Part shown: positions 57,287 to 64,000 of the stretch, one piece after another | Layout: the number at the start of each line of letters is the position of its first letter | Position numbering within the stretch: the stretch's first letter is position 1 | Assembly (NCBI GenBank): GCA_018881555.1 | Contig: JACAXG010000053.1 | Span: 4,019,210-4,083,209 of the forward strand | Direction: 5' to 3' | DNA from: Amblyornis subalaris | Taxonomy: Eukaryota > Chordata > Aves > Passeriformes > Ptilonorhynchidae | DNA length: 64,000 nucleotides | Position numbers and translations under genes: made by a program | Notes under the pieces: generated by a model | The model's database searches: none | Told to the model about the DNA's origin: nothing | The model's input: only the letters and a program-made list of their open reading frames with translations

Positions 57287-60200
57287 TACAACTGGAAGCA
57301 AGTAGGTGCCTTTGGAAGGTGGCAGATCACCTGCTGGGAACATTGTGTATCCTAGACGTTGTGTCTTGTGGATGGGATTTCTTTCTCGCAGGTGTAGCAC
57401 TGCATGATGGCTGACAAGCCTGTTTTTGTGGAGAACAGTGTATGGGTATTTGTGTCTGTGTGTGTTTGTGTACGGAGAGCAATCATTGTGTGTAGATTTC
57501 TATTTCAGAGGCTTTTTTGCACATAGGTTTATTGTCACGTGCTTATTTTAAGTCATTGTCAGAGACATCCTTCAGAAACTGGCCTGATGCTCATTTTACT
57601 CAGGAAGTCTGAGGATGGGGAAGGCAACGAATTTTATTTCAGATAGGATGTCCTATGGCATGCCACCCTAACACGGAAACAGAGCTTAGACCTGGACTAT
57701 ACATGGACTGTAGCTATGGTCTGCTTTGATCAAATTGCAGACTATTTTACACTCTAATCAGTGTAATAAGATCATGCTTCCCTCAGTGGTATGGGAATTG
57801 GACTTGCACAATGCACTGTAGTCTGGGTTGCCATGAAACAGACAATTAGCCAACTCTACCACAGAAATGTGACTGTTACCGAGGATGGACGGAGGGGTTA
57901 TTGGCTTTTGCACTGTTACACCCTTCATGTTTACTGCTTGTTAGTAAGGGAATTAAATTTAACACATTAATTGTGGTGTTCTGGAATAGCTAATTTTTCT
58001 GACATTATCATTTATTTAATACTTTGTGATGTTCTGGTGTCANGGTGGTGTTCACTTTATGTAAATATCTAGAGGTTGGGCAGACAGTGTGTACCAGTCA
58101 TGTAGGTGCTCTCCAGTGCGCATCTCCAGGGAGTGATTCACCCAATCTTAAAATGTAGGTGGTATGAATCAGTCTTTGGAGACCTGTTACTCAGTGTTAA
58201 CCAGATGCCTTGATGATTAGTTTTGACTGTCCATCTCCCTTTTAGATGGCTGCAGTTAGAGATGAGCACTACCCTGACTGTCAGAGGTTTGGTAGTGCAC
58301 CAAGTAGGCAGCTCATTGACTTTTTGTATAAGGATAGAAAGACACTGATTCCTTCTTTTTGAGCTGTGATTTGTTATGATTAGTTTAATATCGGTAATTC
58401 AAAACCCTCTGACTTCTTTACCTCAGAAATATCACAGGCTTGAAGTCTGAAAGAGAAAATGGAAGTTATTGACTTTTTGTTCTTAGCAATACATCACCAC
58501 AAATAAGTGTTTCTGTGTTTTGCAAGTTGCTGAGAAAGCTTTAGCAGATGAACACCCAAGAATTTAGTGAAAATACACAAAACCATATGTATTTTCACAA
58601 ATTAAGTGAAAGCTTTTTGCACTTTGTTTGCTTAGCACCTTCCTAACATTTGAGTGTTGCACATTATGGCTGCTCATGGAAACAAATAATTGATGATGCA
58701 AAGCATCTCCCAGTGTCCAAAGCTTAGCCTCCGTTCTGTCATCATGCAGGATGTGAAGCTCTTCAGCAGGGATGATATCATCATCATTGTATTAGAAGTG
58801 TCTCAAACTCAGATCTGAGGTAATTTATAATGAAATATGTTGCCTGCTGCAAATATCTAATCTGCTTTTATTTTTTTCTTTACTACACTGTAAATGAATG
58901 TCTTCATATTTCAGTTTTATAATGGAGTTATGTTTTCATTTTGCTTAATATGTGTCTGTGTATGGTATGTGTATGTAGATGTCATTAAATTATTGGTGGG
59001 TGGTAACGGGATTTTTGTCCTGATTTTGCCATGGGAATGTACCTCATATCTGGGGAAGACACCAAACACCTCTGTTCCAATTTCTCTGAGGAGAATAGAA
59101 CAGTGAAGTGACTCCTTGAAGACACGACTGTATTTCTCTGTACCTTTGTGTGTAAAAGTACAGTATGGTATTTCTCTGTGCTTTTCTAGATGTAAAAGAG
59201 TATGTCTTTTTTTTTTTTTCCAGTAGTAAGTTAAAGGAGCAAGGGATACTGTAACCCCTGCTTCCAAACCCGCAGAGTTCAGCAGACAGGCCCACATTTT
59301 CCAGTGTTCTTAACCAAAACTGANTATCTGTCTTTATAGTTGGACACTCATCAATATCAATAATCAGGGAATTACGGTTGCTGCCTGTCTACAGATGTAC
59401 CCAGCTCTGAAATGTTAATCTTTGGGGGAAAATTTTAAAAGTGACTTCATATGTAGAAGTAGTTCATATCTAAAGAGAGAGCTTAAAGCAGACTTTGAAC
59501 ACTGTAAGTGATGGTACAGTTGTGATTGTGCCATTTGGAAACAGTGAAAGCCTCAGAAACCTCAGCCAGTGAAATGCTGGTGCTACAGTGAAGTCAAATG
59601 TAGGAGAGTTGCTCAGCCAGGAGCCCAGAGTGAACACACAGTGAGTACCACTAAACCTCACAGACTACTGTATGTGCATATTTAGTGTGCCATATTACTT
59701 CCTATTTTTATACCAGTCTCCTGAAGTGCATGCATAGGGAACTGAATAATTAAATCACTGTTATGAGAGGAAAAAAAATATTTATATGGGTTGTATTACT
59801 GTCCCATGCTTTTGCCTTAGTTGTGCAGGCTAACCAAATACAGTTCAAACACTCCACCAGCATGAGGGGCTGTTGCCTGTGCAGTGCCTCATGTCACCAC
59901 GGCCTGGGGTGGAGCTCAACCAGCGGCGTGGCTGGTTTGTCCAGATGTTTATCCAGCTGTGCTGCCGCTGCTGGTGGAAAGGTATGAGAGGGAGCCATAG
60001 AGACAGAGACTGTGTTAGACCAGCGTTTTAAAGGACCAGCAGATTTTTCTGAAGTGTGCTGGAATGCTGGGAGGGGCAGTTGTTCTCAAGACAATGACAG
60101 TCTCGAGGCTATTATCAGTGCACCCAGTGGCTGCATAGGGAGGACAGTATTAGNTACAGGGTCTGTCTGTGTGTGAATGAGTGATCTCTTGCTGCAAGGT

Positions 60201-61481
60201 CACTGTGGTTTTACTCTCCTCTATGAATGTTAGAGGGGTCTGTGTGTTCAGTTGAAGGGTTTGGGGCTACTGCTGAAAGCTGTACTCACTTGAGTAGTCC
60301 TGAATCACACAAAGGATTGCTCAGTAAGGCTTATTCTCATGTATAAGAGTATGCAAGATCTGACACGTGGGTTTTCTTTTATACTTGTAAAACAACACAA
60401 ATTAAAACGTTGAAACTATCCCTCAAGTTGTGTTGGTATCAGTTCTTAGTCTACTGCTTTCAGAAATCCAAAGTAAAGGTTATAGAGCACACTGTCATCT
60501 GTCACTACACAGCAGATGTGTTTTCAAGAAGACCTGACAGAAGAATTAATTTGTGATTGATCTGGGAGCTCTTTATCTCCAAGCTTCCATGGCTGTTTAG
60601 CAGAAAATTTTGTAAGGGGGGGGCAGTTTAAGAGACCAGTGTTGTATGGAACAAGATTAGTATAGGTTATTTATTGTCAGTATGAGAATATTTACTGGTT
60701 TTCATTGGGAATNGGGAGGAAATCGTTACCTTATAGAGAATATTTTAACTTCTTTTCTGCACACTTGTTTCATACTCATCTGGATTTACCATGTAATTAT
60801 ATCTGACCACAGCAGCATCCAGCAAAATCAACGCTGAGGACTCTGGTGAAGTGACACAAATGCATAAAAACTTTGCCACACATGTAAGTGTTTCTAAATT
60901 TAAATATATAAATTATACACATTTTGTAAATGTGGGTGTAAATAGATACATTGCAACAAGTTGTATTGTGTGTACATCACTTACATGAGCATTGAGAAAG
61001 GATTTTAGAAGTCCTGGTGGTGAGGGACATTACTGTCTGCCAATAAGAGCTGCACTCCCTATAACAGAGAATGGGTGGATACTTGGGACTGGTAAACTGT
61101 CATTTTAATGAAAAAAGAAGTGGTTCTTTTTAAATTCACAAGTAGTTCCTTTATTGTGTCCCCACAGTAGCTGATAATATCTAGCCTAAAACAATGAACC
61201 ATTTTCTATTACTGTCTACCTATTTGAAGGGTTTATGTATCAAAGAAAATGGAATTTTGAACTCAGAAATTTGCAAGCCAGACATCATAGTGGGTATTTA
61301 TAACCTTGTATTATAAAATGGAGTTGCAGTGATTGCCTCAAGTCACTCAGAAATCAGCACAGAATCATGTATACAGTAATTTGGCAGAGATGATAAATTT
61401 GATTCTCCGGAGACAGAAGACTTGAAAAGTAAGAAGTATTAAGGATTATGTAATTTCCTACTGACTAAGGAAAATAAGTGT

Positions 61482-61487
61482 AATAAA
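61482..61487 (+). terminator. XK: Candidate poly(A) signal for XK
   Basis: AATAAA in TGTAATAAAACTG lies 4.2 kb after the XK stop codon, with T/G-containing sequence (gttaggtcttgggttc) following. A second AATAAA at 61674 has a better GT-rich follow-up. Confidence 0.3.
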
Positions 61488-61673
61488 ACTGTTAGGTCTT
61501 GGGTTCACCCCAAAACTAGAGTAAGAATGAAAGGTAAGTGCTTCAAAATGACAATATGAAAGCTTACTGAATCTCTTCCTTGAATGAACAACTTCCTAGC
61601 CTGGAAAAAAAAAGGAGAGTTTTATCCTTCTTTTTGATTTCTTGCAGTTACAAGGAAAATCTCTTGCCACTAA

Positions 61674-61679
61674 AATAAA
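61674..61679 (+). terminator. XK: Candidate distal poly(A) signal for XK
   Basis: AATAAA in CTAAAATAAAGTTTTAC is followed within 20-30 bases by gatggatgtgtgtattc, a GT-rich element typical of cleavage sites. This would give a 3' UTR of about 4.4 kb. Confidence 0.35.
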
Positions 61680-61700
61680 GTTTTACAGAAATGATGGATG

Positions 61701-64000
61701 TGTGTATTCAGGTATGAAAATTTTGCCTTTCAGGTGTGAAATTCAGATGCGAATGCATCTGTGTTTAAAGGCTTCTAATCACAGATTAGCATTAATGGGG
61801 AAACACACCTAAGCAGAGGATGGATGCTAATTTGTTGGATGTTGCTTACTGAGATCCTTCTGGAATGACATCACAGTTGTAACTTTTTGGCCCTGAAGGT
61901 GAGATCTGATTGATTTAATGAACTAGAAACAGCCTGTCTTAAATAGGTTATGTGCCTTCACGTTCATAATTGCTTAACTTCCTTTTAGACAGAGCAAACA
62001 AAATGACAGGGGATAAATGTTACGTATTTTAACTTCTGAGATGTCTCTCATCAGCTAGTTGTTTCATCTGATTAATGTGCCCTGTCAGTTCAGAGCTTTA
62101 ATCAGCCNCAGATACTTTCTGGAAAATGATCGGGAACAAATTTAGATGGAGAGCGATGCCAGAGGTAGTCAAAGTGAAGATTAATTCATGCCTGCCTTCT
62201 AGAGTGGGAAGTAAATGTCGAAAACAATAGCACAGCACCTCACAGATGGGGTGCCAGCCTTGCATTTTGGTGTGTTTATGCATGGATTTGCTGATGTAAA
62301 TCTGCTGTAGTAAGTTGTGTGCTGGACTCAGCAGCGAACAGAAAAGAGGTGCTTGCGATTGCTTCAGTTCTGCAGTTGCTGGCCNTCATAGCACCACTTA
62401 TATCCTTCAGAATGTGTGTCCTGACTACTCCTCCTCCCCCTCTGCTGCCTCATGGGGGTCATTTTAAATAGAAGTGGAGAAACAAGGCACAGTGAAATGC
62501 TCACCTGGATTCTTCAGTAGGGTTGCTCTTTTGGAGCCAGAGATGCATGACAATGAAAAGGGCTGAACTCATGGAGTTCATCAATTCTTCATGGCCACGT
62601 TAAATATTTTAATAATGGTGGGCAGTGCAGTAACTCAAAAGCATGCAGATGTCATTTAAAAAAAAAATAAAATGAGAAGGAATTTTTCAAAAAGGAGTAG
62701 CTTCAACTTTGGCACTGCAAGGAAAGTAACAGTCCTACAAAAGCACAGTAATTAGGTGTTTCTTAAAATTTTTTTCATTGTGTTTATTGTGGACTTCCCT
62801 GCCCTTCTTCTATTTTTTAAGCAACAAGAAGAAAAAATACCAAACAGGAGAAAGAGANATATTTTATGAAAAAAATTAAAATGTCACTGCAAACGTATGG
62901 AAATGTGTGGGGCAACTCAGAAGCATGTTGCATTGAGGGTAAGCCTGGATTTGTCCACCCATGCTCTCAGAGGGGCACAGTGCAAACCCCAGAAAGGACT
63001 CTAGGTACAGTCAGACAGAAACCGTGAGGGTCTGCCTGATCTAGACATAGCCTCATGTAAAAAACCACATTATCTATCTTTATTGTTTGACTGTTTTAAT
63101 ACCAGTAGTCTTAGTTATATGTATATTACATGTATTTGTATATCTGTAATACCTATATACGTTTAAAATATGTATAATTCTGATTCTGCATCTGAGCACA
63201 AATAGGCAATTTCCATGCTAATGGTCAGAACAGAAATGTTACCACTGACACCATATGTGCAGTTTGCTCTACTCAATTCCACCTTCCTTATGCATGTGAA
63301 GAAAAACAACGGGCCATGCAATACATCAGGCAGTTTTTTAAACCACATGGTATCTGGATGGTTCCTGTTTTGGTCCTGTTTTGATCCTGTTTTCTTCATC
63401 AGCTGACAAGATGTGATGTTTTGAAAAAATCTGTCTGCCCTTTACAGAAAGATAAAATATAATTGAATGGAGAAACCTGGGACACTGCACATGCTAAGCC
63501 TTGTTCAGGGTGATTTGGCTGTGTGGATCAGACAGGAACCAAGCTTCCTCAGATTCAGAGGAAAGGGAAAGGGAAAACTTTGCAGGGGAGACAGGTTATC
63601 AGGTGGGAACAGGCAAGGAATGTAATAAGTGAAAAATTACTGCTGCGTTGCCATGAAATAGGGGCTTCGGTGAGGATGTTGGTGTTGTGCCATGAGGATT
63701 GATGGTAAGGCAAATTCAGGGAAGGCAGCAGAGTGCTGTACCATTAACTCATCAAACAACTCAAACNCCAATGACAGCTGACTCTTGAGTGTAATTTACC
63801 TTTGGTACAAAATGCAATGGAAGCCCCCAAGGGCACCAAGCAAGATCCATTAGCGATCAACAATCAATCACTTGTCCTATAGTGTCCTTTAGCAGTCAAG
63901 GGCTTATGTGTTTAAGCTGCTATCTTAATAAACCATATATCACTGNTCTTCCCAGGGTGCAACAGCAAATGAGCCGTTGCCTCTTCAAGCAAGAAAAGAA
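61701..64000. other. Downstream flank, nothing recognised
   Basis: The region is AT-rich DNA with short frames only. CYBB would be the next gene by mammalian synteny, but none of its exons is visible here. No clear transposon family is seen. Confidence 0.6.

Larger units (their letters stand above)
57287..61700 (+). other. XK: Probable XK 3' UTR
   Basis: No gene or repeat family is recognised. The human XK mRNA also has a 3' UTR of several kilobases, so a UTR reaching the AATAAA signals at 61482 or 61674 is reasonable. The end is inferred and not seen. Confidence 0.45.

Overview
The window is bird nuclear DNA, probably from a songbird or another neoavian. The evidence is two vertebrate genes split by GT-AG introns, CpG-island first exons, and at least six CR1 LINE 3' fragments, the dominant avian repeat. 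Nothing prokaryotic is present: no operons, CRISPR arrays, IS elements or phage genes. Isolated N calls are scattered through the window and look like ambiguous or heterozygous consensus positions. Layout on the + strand: 1-1960 is upstream flank with no recognised gene. 1960-3080 is a CpG island holding exon 1 of LANCL3 (LanC-like protein 3). A 26.6-kb first intron carries CR1 copies, an inverted-repeat pair and a possible LTR-like patch. Exons 2-5 of LANCL3 are clustered at 29461-33210. All five exons join in frame to 411 residues with an intact stop. 33211-41820 is 3' UTR plus intergenic DNA. 41820-42860 is a second CpG island with exon 1 of XK (Kell-complex XK protein, XKR-family lipid scramblase). 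XK exons 2 and 3 are at 51219-51481 and 56460-57286 and give a 444-residue protein, the same length as human XK. The remainder is XK 3' UTR and downstream flank. LANCL3 followed by XK on the same strand matches the human Xp21.1 order (PRRG1-LANCL3-XK-CYBB). Neither PRRG1 nor CYBB coding sequence is visible here. The two genes are old neighbours with no known shared pathway: LANCL3 is a zinc-binding LanC-fold protein whose paralogues act in glutathione chemistry, and XK is a membrane scramblase. I found no convincing novel gene system. The most interesting signals are a (GGGGCC)n hexanucleotide tract starting 30 bp inside XK intron 1 (the unit expanded in human C9orf72), where intron retention would extend the XK frame into a Gly-Arg run; overlapping candidate splice donors at XK exon 1; a 5 x 17-bp minisatellite just upstream of XK; a 71-bp inverted repeat enclosing a CR1 in LANCL3 intron 1; and a signal-peptide-like open frame without an ATG upstream of LANCL3.
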